Shown here: piece after piece, positions 44,269 to 58,045 of the stretch
Layout: each line of letters starts with the position of its first letter
Numbering within the stretch: the first letter of the stretch is position 1
Assembly: GCA_950295325.1 (NCBI GenBank)
Contig: OX485807.1
Coordinates: 50,064,440-50,128,439, forward strand
DNA length: 64,000 bases
DNA from: Polytrichum commune
Lineage: Eukaryota; Streptophyta; Polytrichopsida; Polytrichales; Polytrichaceae
Reading direction: 5' to 3'
Translations under genes and position numbers: made by a program
Notes under the pieces: generated by a model
Databases searched by the model: none
Told to the model about the DNA's origin: nothing
What the model saw: only the letters and a program-made list of their open reading frames with translations

Positions 44269-45991
44269 AGATGCCAATTCCAGTCTTCCAGAGCAAGCAC
44301 TCGAACGCTTCCAGGGTCTTGTGTACCCTCAAAATGACCCAGATCCGGTAACTATCACACAAAAGGACATCAGGACCTTGAACCCATCAGAGTTTCTCAA
44401 TGATACAATCATTGATTTTTATATCAAGTGAGTGTCGCTCTTGAATTTTTAGGTCTTTTTGTTGTAGGCGTACTTTCAAAACATACGGATTCCATGGTTT
44501 ATAGTAAACATGCTACCAGGTGGGTGTGGTAGTCCATCACTTTGTCTATGAGACATGTCCGTCCTCTTGACAAGTAGTTCAGCAGAGTTTAAATTTTGTA
44601 TTGTTGAGTGTGGATCTTGATCGCCATTTTTGGTTGTGTAGGTACATATTGCAGACCTTATCGCCACGAGAGAGGTTACCTACTCTGTATGTTTTCAACA
44701 GTTTCTTCTTTCAAAAGTTGGCAGGGACTGACACAAGCTTTAAGCAAAGCAGGGTTGCATTTGAACGAGTGAAAAAGTGGACCAAGGAAATTCCAATTTT
44801 CAAGAAAGATTACATCTTCATCCCTGTGAACCAGAGGTGAGACCTGTTTGTTGCAGTCTGATGTTGTGTGCTTTTGAACCTCCATTAACCGAGAAAGCAC
44901 TTGATCTCAGCTTCCACTTGAAAATGATGACATCTTTGAATTTATAGAATTTTGTACTAAAACAAGATTTCTTGCAGGTCACACTGGAGTCTCATTATCA
45001 TTTGTCACCCGGGACACATGTGCGATGCTGATGGTAAGGATCGGTCCAATCACCTTGCAATAAATTTGAGGTTGAACAGTCCTTTTCACCAAGGTTTCAA
45101 TATTTGTGCCATACCTTGCCCTTGTGTGCCAGTATCATTGCTTTCTGAGGGTAAAGAATCGCTGAGCCAAGTTGTTTTGGATGCAGGTTTATCTGGTGTC
45201 CCTGTTGGGGATCCTTGCATTTTGCATTTAGACTCGTATGAAGGAACTTACCATATTGGTTTGGAAGACTGCATCAAAAAGTATGCACCAGCCTACATCC
45301 TCATGTCCATTGATTTCTATTTTGTTTGCTTGACTTCCTTCCTCGAAACCACAACTATTTCTCAGGTTGGTTGTTTAATCTAAATTTTGCAGCTATCTTT
45401 CGGAGGAATGGAAAGAACGAAATCCAGATGCAGATGCAGATGCTGGAGGATATTTTGATGAAACACACTTTATTACTGCGAAGGTCCCTCAACAAGATAA
45501 CCAGTTTGATTGTGGCATCTTTCTGTTGCACTATGTGGAGCTTTTCCTTAAATTAGCACCTACGAGGTTCAGTTTGAAAAGAATTCGTAATTTGGAACCA
45601 AACTTTGTAAGTATGGAGACCATCTTTTATATTCCCACTCATACATGCTTTTGTTCCGCTTGTCAGCTCTTAGGGATGTAAATATTATATGACCTAACCT
45701 CCTGTTTGGTGGGTCCTTCAACAGCTCAGAAGGGAATGGTTCAAGCCATCTGAAGTCTCAGCAAAGCGCCTCTTCATTCAACGACTCATTATTTCCCTTG
45801 CAGAAGGGAGAAGTTCAGTTTCTTTGAAGGATGATCAAGAAGCAAGCGACTGTGAGGCTAATGGAGAGTTAGTAGGAGTGAGTGAATCCATTGAATCTGA
45901 CAAATGCGATCATGAAAAGCTGAGAGGCTTCAATATTCAGAAGAGAAATGAGTTTCTTTTGTCATTGAATGTGCAACCTCTAACGTACTAA
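44269..45991 (+). CDS. ULP1/SENP-family SUMO protease (ULP2-like), five exons seen, 5' end missing
   Basis: Exons 44269-44427, 44642-44836, 44978-45280, 45393-45606 and 45725-45991 have GT-AG borders and join in frame to 378 codons plus TAA. The start is upstream and unresolved. Signature order: IRTLNPSEFLNDTIIDFYIK (substrate-side helix), RLPTLYVFNSFFFQKL, then catalytic His in SHWSLIIICHPG, Asp in PCILHLDSYEG, and Gln-Cys in QQDNQFDCGIFLLHYVE. All active-site residues are present, so this looks functional. The family removes SUMO from proteins, usually in the nucleus. The C-terminus (SISLAEG onward) is acidic and unconserved. A deleted tandem copy lies at 57530-57812. Confidence 0.8.
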
Positions 45992-46680
45992 CCTGTAACA
46001 AGGATGGCACAATGGTAGTGGATAGAATCAGTTGTGGAATTTGGGATTCTTTGAGGAGTTGCAATTCTAAGTTCTCAAACTTGAAGTTTGTGGATTTCAG
46101 ACTTCTCTGGAATGTGAACTCGATGCCCGCAAAAATGGAAGTGACTTCTTCCCAGAGGTATCACAGGTCCTTGGCCCACATACGAGGTGAGAAATCCTCA
46201 ACTGAATATTTTGAATCAAGCAACAAATATGTTTCATTGGACATGGCTATATAAAAGAACCTCTTAAGAAATTTGACTGAAAATCAATGGACAATAATAC
46301 ACAAATTTCCTAACATTCTTAAGCCTTCCTAAGGGTGCAACCTTGGAGGAGGAATCAACTGTCTTGACTTGCAAAATTGTTCGTCAACACTGGTCTAAAT
46401 CGGATTTGAATTGGGTGGATATTTGATATTGGGTCTAATTAAAGCTTATTTTACAATATGAAATAGATATGTACTTTGGAACACATAATTTTGACATATG
46501 ATATAATTATTATATTTTTCTATATTCTTGTTATATATTATCATAAGCCTATATCCCAATATGTCTTGACATATCCTCTTGATCTCCCCCTTAGATAATA
46601 TGGGAGTGGCCACCTTAGGGGTTTTACTGTCCAATTATGAAATTGAATATAGAGACATGGAAATTAACGTGAATCATAGT
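45992..46680. other. 3' flank of protease gene
   Basis: 46012-46280 is shared with 57855-58045 and 58556-58640 of the tandem copy, including the noncoding part. No separate gene supported. Confidence 0.45.
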
Positions 46681-46687
46681 ATTGCAG

Positions 46688-48492
46688 AGAACGAAGGGAT
46701 CCTCAAGAAGAAGAGATCTTGCCAGATATGGAAGTAGCAGCAACATGTAATGAGATGGTTGTTGGTTCAGGTAAGTGATTGAAAGCATGATGGAACTCAA
46801 AGCTTCCAAATCTATGTGACTTTTCCATGCAAAAAGATTGATTTGTTGCTATAATCAAAATCTAAAATGAAGTTATCTTTGTGCCAGGAAGAGAAACTCC
46901 CCCCCTGGAAACACATCACAGAGAAGTTGGACCTAGGCAACAAGATTTGCAAACTATGGGATACACCCGTAGCCTTCGTAATACACTACATCAAAAGCCA
47001 TGCCGGTTGATTGAGGATCCCACAAAGTGCCAAACCACTACAATTATAAAAGCTATGTTGGGCACGATGAGAGAAGTATACTTCATTTCCCTTTTTGATG
47101 TTGATGTATTTTGTTTAGTGAGGAAGAGAAGTGGACATCAATCCTTAACTCTTGAAGGTCCAAGATCTCGTTTGGTTAGTTGAGCACTTAAAACACAAAA
47201 ATCGTATATCTCATTCTATAGAAAGATATGTCATTGTTATGTTGAACAAGCAAGTGACAAATTGCCAAACAATCTTCATCAATAGTTCAAATGTATGAAC
47301 CTTAACAAAATCATCCACTCTATGTCTTGTAGTCCCTAAATTAAGATAGAAATTTTCAAACACAAAAGATTAAGGTTATGTAACATAGAATCAATTTTAA
47401 TTGTGTTATCATATATGTAACCAAGATTTTGTTTGCTTCTAGAGGCATGTTGTGGGAATTAAGATTTCAAGCACAAGTAGAAAGTTGTACATTAGTCAAC
47501 TTATATGTAGTGTTTTTTGGGTGTTAATTTCTCAAAATCATAGATAGTGATTCATGTATTGTACAAGTGTGAAAACAACTTGTAACCTATAGATGTTATG
47601 TTTAAGGTGTTTTTAACAACTTTGATATTTGTTTCAGATGAGGAGAGTTAGATCCAATTAAGACTTTCATATTAGTTACTTGAGATAATAAAATCGTAAC
47701 GCAAGTGAATATATGATGGAGAGTTGTACACTAACTCCCCTCTAGGCTTAGATTACTTTTACCATTTCACTATATTATTTTATTAATTAAAGTTTTGCTA
47801 AGTACCACCTTTAATTAACTCAAGGCCTTAGCTTATGCAAGTACCATAAGCAAGTGGAGTTGATACTCTTGAGTAGCCTATAGACTATAATAATAGTGCT
47901 ATGATACCTATTCAAATATATTTGAGATTGTTGCAACAATTGACCTTAACCATTTTGACATTTATATGTTTGATTCTCATCAATAATTAACATTTTGAAA
48001 CGAAGGATTGATGAATATTGGAAATGTTTACCTATAATAGAAAGAGAGAAACATCTAACACATGTATGGTTTTTGACCACGAGATTTGACTTTCTAATTT
48101 CAACAGGGTCACACACTAGATTATTTCGACCAAGGAGATTCATTGCTGCTTTTGGGTGCACAGTCCTCTTACATGCTCAAGGATTGGAAGCATGTGAGTT
48201 TTGAAAAGGTTTAGGAAAATTTGGAGTTAATTTTTACGTGCCATGGACATTTCTAGAATACACTTAGTGTTGAGTGTTGTTCATGTGATAAAGATAATCA
48301 GTTGAAAAATTAAATTGTGGTTTATTTTTTTAGGGCACCCCTATTCCTGCATCCTCATGGCAACTACTCCGTGATGAAATCGGTAGGCCTCAGAGGCATT
48401 GCCTTCAACATTGTGAGTATGGTAGGCATGACACGCGCGTAGTAGAGGCTACATCAACAAGCATTGTTATTTATGATGTTTTTCACCTTAAG
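46688..48492 (+). pseudogene. Candidate exons of a WD40/TOPLESS-like gene, 5' part
   Basis: Open segments with splice borders are 46688-46770 (RRDPQEEEILPDMEVAATCN), a segment starting at 46888 (includes KPCRLIEDPTKCQ, reminiscent of the WKLTEI-x-x-P-x-QCR stretch of TOPLESS), and 48334-48492 (LLRDEIGRPQRH, then STSIVIYD). The resemblance is weak and the intervals are long, so this is offered as a hypothesis. It precedes, in the right order, the clearer TOPLESS-like exons at 52-55 kb. Confidence 0.3.
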
Positions 48493-51400
48493 GTAAGGGT
48501 CATACATAGCTTTGAGGATGAGTAGTTTTCTCTCTTTACACATTATTTTATTACATACAACTTCTCTAATGATGTTTCTCATAGTTGCTTTTTTTAAAAG
48601 ATCATGGCCCCTTTCATTGCAATGTAAACATCTTTGTGGTAGAACATGGTAATCATCTCCATTAATGTATGTCTTTGATTGGATGTGAAGGAAAATCCCC
48701 CACACTTCAAGGATTGGTCACCTTTGCGGAATATCAAGCCTGGTTATTTATGGATAGATGAGGTATTTATATTTCATTTCCTTTGCCTATGATGTGAGTT
48801 TGAAGGGTCAGGGGATTTACTATGATGGTAAATACAACATCCACTACATTGGTGTTGTTATTTAGCGTGGGTATGAGAATATTGACATGTGTGGAATGTC
48901 ACCACCAACACATCATGACACACAACACAAACGGCACAAGCTTACATAGACATTTAACAACTTGATTATATGTATAATCATATACATAATAATATTAAGT
49001 GTCATTTCAATATATCTTTATTTTAGTTGGATATTATATTTGGATAAACTCAAGTTGTTATTACAGCCAACATTGTTATTAATTGTCATTAGAAGTGTAC
49101 ATCAATGTCATTTAAGTTAAAAGTTATATTATGATATAAGTATATACTTTGACATTGTGGTATTTTAAAAATAATGCAATTAAATTTTATCAGGCATATC
49201 CAAAATAGGTGTTCAAACCGAGAGTTAGATTTTGACATGTGACAATCCATATGAATATGTCAGGGAATATGTAGTCCTCATTCTTTAATTTCTTTTTGAC
49301 ACCATTCATAGATCCATGCCACAATTTCAAATTTTTAAACGTCATAAAAATGCATACTAGAATCACATAATTGTATTCTAACCAATATTGAATTTTGGAA
49401 TTCCTTCCAATGTCTTCACAAATATAACGAATGGTACTCGTAATATCCTGATGAAAATCCACATATTCAAATTATTGGAAGGGTAATATGTCACAATCTA
49501 TATGTCTAGAAGAACCTATGTGGTATGAACTACGTAACCAAGAGCTATGCAGAGAATGTTTAAACAACATGAAGATGAAGAAGGGATAATAAACAACCGT
49601 TTGCTCTCCTCTTCTAAACTTCCTTACATCTTAGCTTAGTTACATTTACAAATAAAAAATATGACCCAATATAATTAAAAGTTGTATCTAAAGTGCGGTG
49701 TTCCAGTGGAGTGATTTAAGATTTTAGTGCAATCCTACTTACATAGAACCTTACATGTTACACCATAGTGTAGGTTGATGATGGGATTGGTGAAAATCCA
49801 ACCGTACACCAATTTTTGGAGGAGGTTTACTTTCCATGAAGATCTTGATGAATAAGTTTTGAATTTCTAATTCTTGATGGACAAATGTAGATTAATAAAA
49901 TTTAACACAAATGAAAACATAATTCATAGCGTCAAGAAACAAATAAACAAATAAAGATTGGACCATGAAATTCATGTAGTACTACATAGGGGGTGATCTT
50001 AAGATTGCTTTAAAATCAATAAAATGTTCATCAATTGTTCCGTGGATAATGACATTTGTAGGTTGTACAATAAGCCAATTCACACATTTTAGCTTTGATC
50101 AAACTTATGAGTGTAGAAGTAGTTGTTAATTCACACACTTTTAGTTACTCACAAACACAAAAAAAAAGATTATGGTGAAAGATAACAAATACATATTATT
50201 TGAACCAAATACATAATATGAGTGTGAAATCATGGGTGTGCAATTGACTAAAATTGGATTTTACATCAATGCATCAAGTGTTGCAAGGTGTTGGTTTAAA
50301 TGATGTCTAAATTTGAAAATGAAGTTTATACTATCTTCAATTGTTGATTTTCTTGCATTCTTCCCATTGAACTGTACATATGCATACACGAATATGAATG
50401 ATCCATATTCAAATACATAGTACATATACATGATAACCATTGTCAAATGTCATATTATTTCCACATGATTTTTTAATAAGTTTCAATTTCGGCATATACA
50501 AAGGAAAAGCTCGCTTTAATACTCATAGGGGTTGGATTAAACATACCATGTAGAGCACAAAATTAATAGTAGGGTCTTTATCACACAAAACAAATCAAAT
50601 GATTGATTGTTTTATTCCATTGTAGTGGTCAATGTGATTATAATCATGGACTATTTCAAATTAAATCTACTTTATGAAGTTTAAAGTGCATAAATAAAGC
50701 ATGAAACATTCATCATTAGAACACGAAACATACAAAGAGTAGAAGAAATCTTCATCACCTTCAAGGTGTTGGTTGTTGGCTCAACCACTCCAATATCTCA
50801 TGAAAGAATGGTTAATGCTATTCGACTTGCAAGAAAAGAAAACGGATAGAAAGAAAAGTAAAAACACATTAGGATGTGGTTTTGTCCCTTGCTTGAAGAA
50901 AGCCTTTTTGTCTTTCGGGACAACATGTGCGTGACACATTTAGGTTTCTTGAAGATCACCTACTTAGTTGTTTTGGAGACTTGAATCTTTACGATAAGAA
51001 AATCCTAATCATATCACTCTATGAAAACTTGGATTTTGGTAGTTGTGTTTGGTACAAATAAATATGTTTAATGTTCCATCACGATCATAAAATTTGCTTA
51101 CATAAATTTTATTTAAATTAAAGCAATATCTTCATTTAATGGATTATCAAAGTGTTTTTATTCTTTGAATGTTGTTTTTCAATGCAACTAATATATGAAT
51201 TGACAGGTTGTCTAAACTCAAATGTTAGTAGATTATATATTAAACATTTTTGGAGTTGGTATTAAGATGACATCAACTTGTTTGTACATTATTCTAGTTG
51301 AAACATGAATGTGGAGGATTTCATACTATGGCATTTGGATTTAGCATATGAATGATTTTAGTTATGATATAAAAATTAAACCCAACTAAAGAAATAATTT

Positions 51401-52245
51401 TTTGATAGTCACATAAACTTTATTTTATAGTAGTTCTATGCCAAATTTCAATGTTCAAACCAAAAGAGTTCATATTGGAAACAAACTCTCCATTGACATG
51501 AATCTCTTAAAAGATTGATTCATTTTTCATTTGAAGATTTGTGTGGGATGCATTGGGCAAGTTTAGCTATGGCCATCTTGACAATCATTTGGATCAATAT
51601 GTTATTAACTTTTGTGCGATGGAAGGGCCCATGGATGGGTCCATGGCCTTGCAAGGTTATTATTTGCAATAACGCAACAAGTAACAATTTGACCAAAATA
51701 CAATCTAAGAATATGATATGTTTACTAATTCCATGAATTCTATTTAATATGTACAAGTAATGAAACATCTTTATAAGCTAAGGTCATTTTATATTCAACC
51801 TAGAGTACCAAACAAAGGCCGGTGTAGATCTTCATGTTCACACAATACGTGGAATGTTGTTAACAGTTCCATAAAATGTGATGTCAAGTAAGTCCATATA
51901 TGTGGTAAATCTAAATAGCATGTTGATTTCCTTTAAGGAAACATGTGAGGACTCTTGAAGTCAAAATGGAAATTGTGCTTGAATATTCAGCTTCCTAGCT
52001 TGATAATAAAAAAAACTTGGTTAAATTTGTCATTAGTCGACATGAAAAGTAAGGTAGTCATATACACATCTCATAGTATGATAATTGACTTTGAGTTCCA
52101 TACTTGGGTATTTGTATAGCTATACGTTATAGCGAGAAAATGTTTGTGAATTGATGATAAATGAATTGGAGTATTCTTGATGAACAGCAACACAATGTAT
52201 CAAAGTGCTTCATGTTTAGGTGATTGCATTACTTTTCATTTGCAG
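48493..52245. other. AT-rich intron-like or intergenic stretch
   Basis: Low GC, many stops in all frames and no recognisable repeat ends. A possible small exon, ENPPHFKDWSPLRNIKPGYL, lies near 48690-48760. Otherwise nothing is seen. Confidence 0.4.
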
Positions 52246-54917
52246 GATAAAATTACCAATGTCCTACTACATCCACATCTTGACATTGTATTTTGGGCTA
52301 CAGAGCATGGTGTTATTGGGGCCTATGATTTCCAGAATGAGGTACGAAATTACTATCCAAATCATACATGTGGAATACAAATATATGCATTGATAAATGA
52401 TAATTTTATTGAACAACTAAAAATGATCCTATTTACGAGAGTCACTTTTGTAGTCCAAAGAATGTCAATATGGCACATGAGTTAGACCTACATGATGGAC
52501 TTAACTTCCTCTTGAATAATTTATTGTTGACTTTTAGTTGCAAATAACATGACCCAAAATAGGCACACAATGGGAATCAATTGCACGATTTGCAAAAAAA
52601 AGTTGATGTACGCATAATTTGAAGACGATGAACTAAAGTATCTCAAGCAAAGTCCAATGCATGCAGTCTACCTTGCACAGGGGTGCTTAACAAAGGTGCT
52701 AATTTGAATAAATGTGCACATTGAGCACATAAGGGGATATTGTTGAAGGTATAGTTTGAATGTATAATTTGGGTGATTAATAAGATGTGTGTAATATGTA
52801 AAATGATAATAGGCCCATGATCCGGACATGAATGCAAAATCACAACAATAGCCATGAACAAGTGCATATGTTATGGGTTACTATATATATCTAAAGCTTT
52901 GTGTAATATCTACGTTTGGATTTGAAGGTGGAGCAAACACGTTACTTTTTAAGTTTGTTGAAGAGTGCACCCCTCCAAACAACTATTGTTCGCATTGGAC
53001 TATTCTAGACGTAGATGGATTAATACATGGAAAAATTATGTTGGATCGCAGAACTTGACTAGAAGAGTGCATCTCCCTCAATTAGGGAAGCATTCCATGG
53101 GGTATGACATATGCGACCTAATTTTTTCCATCACTCTAAATATGTTGGTGTTTAAATCCCACATCAAAGGCAAGGTAATTTTTCTCATATATGAAAGTCA
53201 TCCATATCTTGAGTTTCCATTTATGTTCATGCCAAACTCCCCCTTGGAAAGCTACAACTTTGTTATCATTTCACCCTTTGATTATGATGATGTGTATTGA
53301 ATCATGTTGAAATGCAATTGAATAAAAGCTCGTGTTTTTTTTTTTGTATAGTTTATATCCTATGATTCCGATCCCAATTTATTGGGTTCAAGCAAATTAA
53401 CACTTAGTTATGTTCTAACATGCATGTTCGTGGTGTCATTAGTATCAATTATTTACGTGGACACTCAATGATGAGCACGTGGAGAGAATAAATGGATTGT
53501 ACAACCACATAATTTGTGACCTCCACAATGACCAAGTTCAACTCCTTGTTGAGAATGTAGAGGATTTAGCCATTTGGGATTTGCGGCAACGAAAGGAACT
53601 ACACAAGGTAAATATTAAATTCTTCTTAAGACCTTGATTCATTCATTGCACTCTTTTAGCAATCACGATGCATGGTACACTTAATTTTTTTTTGTGTCAC
53701 CAATTCTATTCAAATTCAAATTCTTTTTGGGATCTTGATTCGTCCATTGCACTTTGTGAGCAATCATGCCTTATTGTGATCGTGATGCATGGTACACATA
53801 ATAGTGTATTTTGTGTCACCAATTCTATTCATCTTGCTCAATATTAATTGTAAATCACCCATGTAGTGTCACCAACATTGAATATGAATTTAACATTATT
53901 TGTCATTCCTTGTAACATAAATTTTGCATTACAAATTTACTATGTTGCAATTACTGTCACTCACTAAATGAATTTTCATCCAAATGTCAATCATCCATGA
54001 CAATAATATTTCATTTCGGAATTGTGAGGATGCAAAATATACCAAACTTTGTTTCAATAAATGGCAATTTTTGGATGGAATAGAGTAATTTGGGATGAAA
54101 GTACTCACTGTAGTAAACTTACTCACAAGAAGTGTCATGAGAACAATTACCAGAGTGGCATAAAATGCCATATGAAAGTGCATCCAATATATGGTGTAGT
54201 ATGTTGATGTGTTAGCTATTATACTTATGTGTCCCTACTCAACCCATAATGAAATTCCCACCTCCCGTTCGTTGACGTTTGGAATTCGTTCTACGCAGTG
54301 GCACCGCAAGGACGCAAATATCGAAGCATGGATATTTGACGCTAAGTACTCATGTGACGGCGAGCTTGTGTATGCCGTCTTTGACAACGGTTCGATTGGC
54401 GTATTTGATGCCACTGCTCGTTTACAACTACGTTGTCGAATTACACCATCCGCATATTGCAGCCCAAGTCAACTGTGTCCCTCGTACATATAGTAACATC
54501 CCCAATCCATGCGGAAGTCATTTCCAATTCTTCCAACTCTCTGCTAGGCTGCAGTAGAACGTGAATTGTTTGTGGCTGTGGAGCATAATATGTGTAGGTG
54601 TGGATGTTACTGTTTGCAGATATCATAATCTATACATGCAGCAGTTGGAGCTCTTCATAAATTCAATGTCGTGCTTGCTCATAGACTTAGTTTGTGATGT
54701 TTTGACGGAAATTTTGATTCAGAAATTTGTTGTTGATGGCAGTTTCTGGAAGATTGTAGTGCATCCTCAAAAGCGCAACCAATTTGCAATGTATTGGTAT
54801 GAGGATGAGGATGATGATGAGGATGTCATGTATGTAATTGAGCCATCACATGAGTTGGGAGGAGAGTGGGTTTGCAAGGCCAATGAAGGAGTTGGCAGAC
54901 AAATTTGGACTAATTAG
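52246..54917 (+). pseudogene. TOPLESS/Groucho-like WD40 C-terminal exons, decayed or heavily split
   Basis: 52246-52341 (VLLHPHLDIVFWATEHGVIG, then AYDFQ) resembles a WD repeat. 53443-53607 (55 codons, GT-AG) reads LHNDQVQLLVENVEDLAIWD, like the HQDQ-x-LVVH-x-x-x-LAIYD repeat of TOPLESS. 54299-54490 reads WHRKDANIEAWIF, then YSCDGELVYAVFDNGSIGVF and LRCRITPSAYC, closely like the YSCD-x-x-x-VYA and LRCRI-x-PSAY repeat. 54743-54917 reads VVHPQKRNQFAMYW, then VIEPSHELGGEW and a stop, like the final HP-x-x-x-NQFAVG and FEP-x-x-x-GKW repeat. A frameshift or stop follows PSAYC. The order is colinear with TOPLESS-family proteins, which are nuclear corepressors. The acidic DEDDDED insert is unusual. 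Probably a pseudogene. Confidence 0.5.
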
Positions 54918-55044
54918 ACTTGAGTGCATGCAATCACACTTTATTAGTTTGAATGTATGTGAATGCTTTTGGAAATAGAAGGCATTAACTAGAATATTTT
55001 CAGCTAAACATTCTCAAACAAAATGCTAATTTTAGTTTCATTTT

Positions 55045-55440
55045 AGAATGACAAAGACCCTTTCAATGGTAAGTCATAAAAATGTTAACCTCAATGCTGA
55101 TGAGGGTTTCATAATATTTTGGACTTCCAAGTTAATTACATGCTTTATTGACGGTTTCACTTCGAAAATGAAATCCCAATCAATTGTTTATTTACTCAAT
55201 GGAAGTGAACATATATATTGGATTTTGGACCTTGAAGATGAAGTGCACTCAATATGGGTTACATGCACAAGCAGCCCTCAAGAATGCAAGGGCAATTTTA
55301 TATTTCAAAGTTCGGCGGAGCAGGTAGCAATTCTCGATTAGGATTTGAATATTTTTAGATTTCTTTTGTGGGGGATGCCCGAAAGTGCCAAATCGCAGAC
55401 CTCAGCCCCTATCCACCTACCCCTTAAAGTTAACGCCGGC
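55045..55440 (-). repeat. Partial copy of the 812-bp element's internal/arm sequence
   Basis: It matches the reverse complement of about 40040-40430 (ACTTGGAAGTC, CTTGAAGRTGAAGTGCACTC and CAAGAATG blocks) with many substitutions. The GC-rich arm is badly decayed. Confidence 0.6.
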
Positions 55441-55553
55441 CATATATAACTAGCGGTTGGACCTTCCTAATTTGCAATTACTTACATGATAAAACAATTC
55501 ACCAATTGAAGGTGTACCCTATAAAACCATATTTGAACCTTTCTTGTAACTAC

Positions 55554-55927
55554 GCTAAATATGATATTTAGTGTCATATGGTAGTTTATGTCACTATGCT
55601 AACTTTTTGGATGACACTTCTTATTAATAAGTTTATAAATGTTGTTATGGGTGATGGATGAGTTCATCCATTGGCCAAACCCCTACCTTCTCTTGTCAGC
55701 AACTTGTGATGAAATATTGCCATAGATGAATAAAAATTTGGATGAGAATTTGCTTGGTAAATGAGAATAAGTGCAACACTGTAAATTTGTCATCCCAAAA
55801 AGAGTTTTCAAGGAATGACAAATAATGTTGGGCTAACAATAAGTAGTGTTGGTGACACTATACCACGGTTTACAATTAGTATTGAGCAAGACAAATAAAA
55901 TTGGTACATTGAATGTCATAATTAGTG
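55554..55927. mobile_element. MITE family E member
   Basis: It starts GCTAAATATGATATTTAGTG and ends with the inverted, mutated form ATAATTAGTG. It is a close match of 60129-60501 and, inverted, of 40890-41261. Confidence 0.6.
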
Positions 55928-55934
55928 TACTAAG

Positions 55935-57480
55935 TGGCCACCAAACCTTACCAAGTAGGCACTGAGGGTCGGTTTACACTATGGACCATGAAGTCGGACC
56001 ATGGAAGAGGGCCATTTTCAATGGTTTGAGTTCATGGTCCAACTTCTTAAAAATTTAGTTTTAAAAGCCTTGCGCCCCTCACTAGGTGTAAACCGAATGT
56101 GAACCAAGAAGAATGACCATGCACCAAAAAGTGAATGTGCTGACTTTTCTAATACATGCTCAAAAAGGGTAGTTTTGAAAAAAATTCTCAGTTTGACCAT
56201 TCTCTTGTCTTCTCTTGGGCTTCACTTGTCTTCACTTCTTGTTAAATGTGTTGAAGATGTGGCTTGCAACTCTTCTCACAACAACTTTTACCAAAAACAA
56301 AAATGAGTGATTCAATTTGTACATGTTCCATGTAATTTACATGTGATATGTACCTTGTGTTGTCACTACACTAAATAGAATATTTAGTGTTTGATTATAT
56401 TTAATCTTGTTACCACCGTACCTTGCTCAACGCTAATATTCAATTCTTTCATGACTATTCTTAGAAGATTTGCTAGAAGATATGTTGGAATTCTCCTCTT
56501 ATCGTTGTTTTTTTTTTTCATATCCTTACTAACACTAAATTACAACATGTAACTTCCACATATGACTATAGTTGATATTTAGTGTTTGAGTTTACATATA
56601 AAGTTACTTACTCTCATAGGGTTATTGATATTTAGTGCATGTGTTTTTATTTAATGTATCAAACACTAAATATCCTATTTAGTGAAGTAGAAAACATGAA
56701 AAAAAGAACTGCAATTGTTTTCCCATCGCAGTTCTTTTGACAACCCTAATCTACAGTCGCTAAACGACTACAAAATTTTATTTTTCATTTTGCAACTGTA
56801 ATTTTAAAGCTTTTGGGGTGTGCAATATACCCTTGGAAAGGTATTCTCAAGACCTTCCCAACGGTATATTATAAGCCCCCGAATTACAAACATTTAAGTT
56901 GGTAGACCAAAAAAATAAATATGCACTCAAATTTTTGAGTTCTAGATGTCCCACATTGTTTGATGAAACATGTTGGAGCAAGTTTAAGGGGTAGGGTATG
57001 AAAGATGTGGCATATCTCATAAGTTATGGAAGAAATGGTATGTCTCATGGGCTATGATATGACCTAGGCACATAGAGGGTGGGCTTGCTTCTCAAGATTC
57101 ATTACATTATAGAGATTTTAAAAAGTGTGACTTGTGAGTGTTGCCTAGTGGAAGATTTGTATATTTAAGTCCCCAAAAAAATTTCATTTAAAAAAAATTT
57201 CAACAACATTTCTCTTCCATGGGCCCTTGAATTTTCCTAATAGACCACTTCTCTCACCGCAAACCCGTTGGACAATGTCAATGCATTTATTAGGCCTTGA
57301 AAATTGTATTTTGGGTCCTCGACCCCCATGGTCCCTCTGCCATGTTTTCCTTGGTGTAAATTGAAGTGGTCCCAGAATGAGTTCAACAGCAAAGCAACGC
57401 TCTTACAACATCCTAGTCCGACTTTATGGTCCATAGTGTAGACCGGCCCTGAACTTCACTAACAATTCATTACCAATCGC
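55935..57480. repeat. Noncoding part of tandem unit alpha
   Basis: Colinear with 61090-62450. It contains MITE family F at 56369-56684. No gene supported. Confidence 0.6.
56369..56684. mobile_element. MITE family F member (CACTAAATAGRATATTTAGTG ends)
   Basis: The left end CACTAAATAGAATATTTAGT and the inverted right end CACTAAATAGGATATTTAGT are each near-palindromic and mirror one another. The duplicate is at 61543-61860. Confidence 0.6.
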
Positions 57481-57529
57481 CAAGCCTCGCCACCAGGTTC
57501 CGTGCCACATTACTTAGTTAACAAAGCAC

Positions 57530-57812
57530 AAATGATCCTTGCATTTTGCATTTAGACCCGTATGAAGGAACTCACCATATTAGCTTGGAAAGCACGCCTC
57601 CATTCAACAACTCATTATTTCTCTTGCAGAAGGGAGAAGTGCAGCTTCTTCCACGGATGCTCAAGAAGCAAGTGACTTTGAGGCTGATGGAGAGTTTGCA
57701 GGAGTGAGTGAATCCATTGAATCTGACAAATGCGATCATGAGAAGCTGAGAGGCTTCAATCTACAGAAGAAAATTGAGTTTCTTTTGTCGTTGAATCTAC
57801 AACCTCTAACAT
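57530..57812 (+). pseudogene. Deleted copy of the ULP-like protease gene
   Basis: It begins within the exon 3 equivalent (DPCILHLDPYEGTHH) and jumps within about 60 bases into the exon 5 equivalent (RLHSTTHYFSCRRE in the shifted frame; RRLIIS region). This removes about 490 bp including exon 4 with the catalytic cysteine and the exon 3/4 and 4/5 introns. The C-terminal tail through QPLTY and TAA remains recognisable. It cannot encode an active protease. Confidence 0.75.
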
Positions 57813-58045
57813 ACTAATTAACCCGCAACAAGGAGGGCGCAAACGTAGTTCTGGATAGAAATCAAGTGTGGAATTTGGGTTTCTTTCAGGGGTTGCAATT
57901 CCGAGTTCTCAAACTTGAAGTTTGTGGCTTTTAGACTTCTATGGAATGTGAAGACGACACCCACAAAAGTGGTAGTGACCTCTTGCCAGGAGGGTCACGG
58001 TTCCTTGGCCCACAAACGAGGTGAGAAATTCCCAACTTGGAAATT

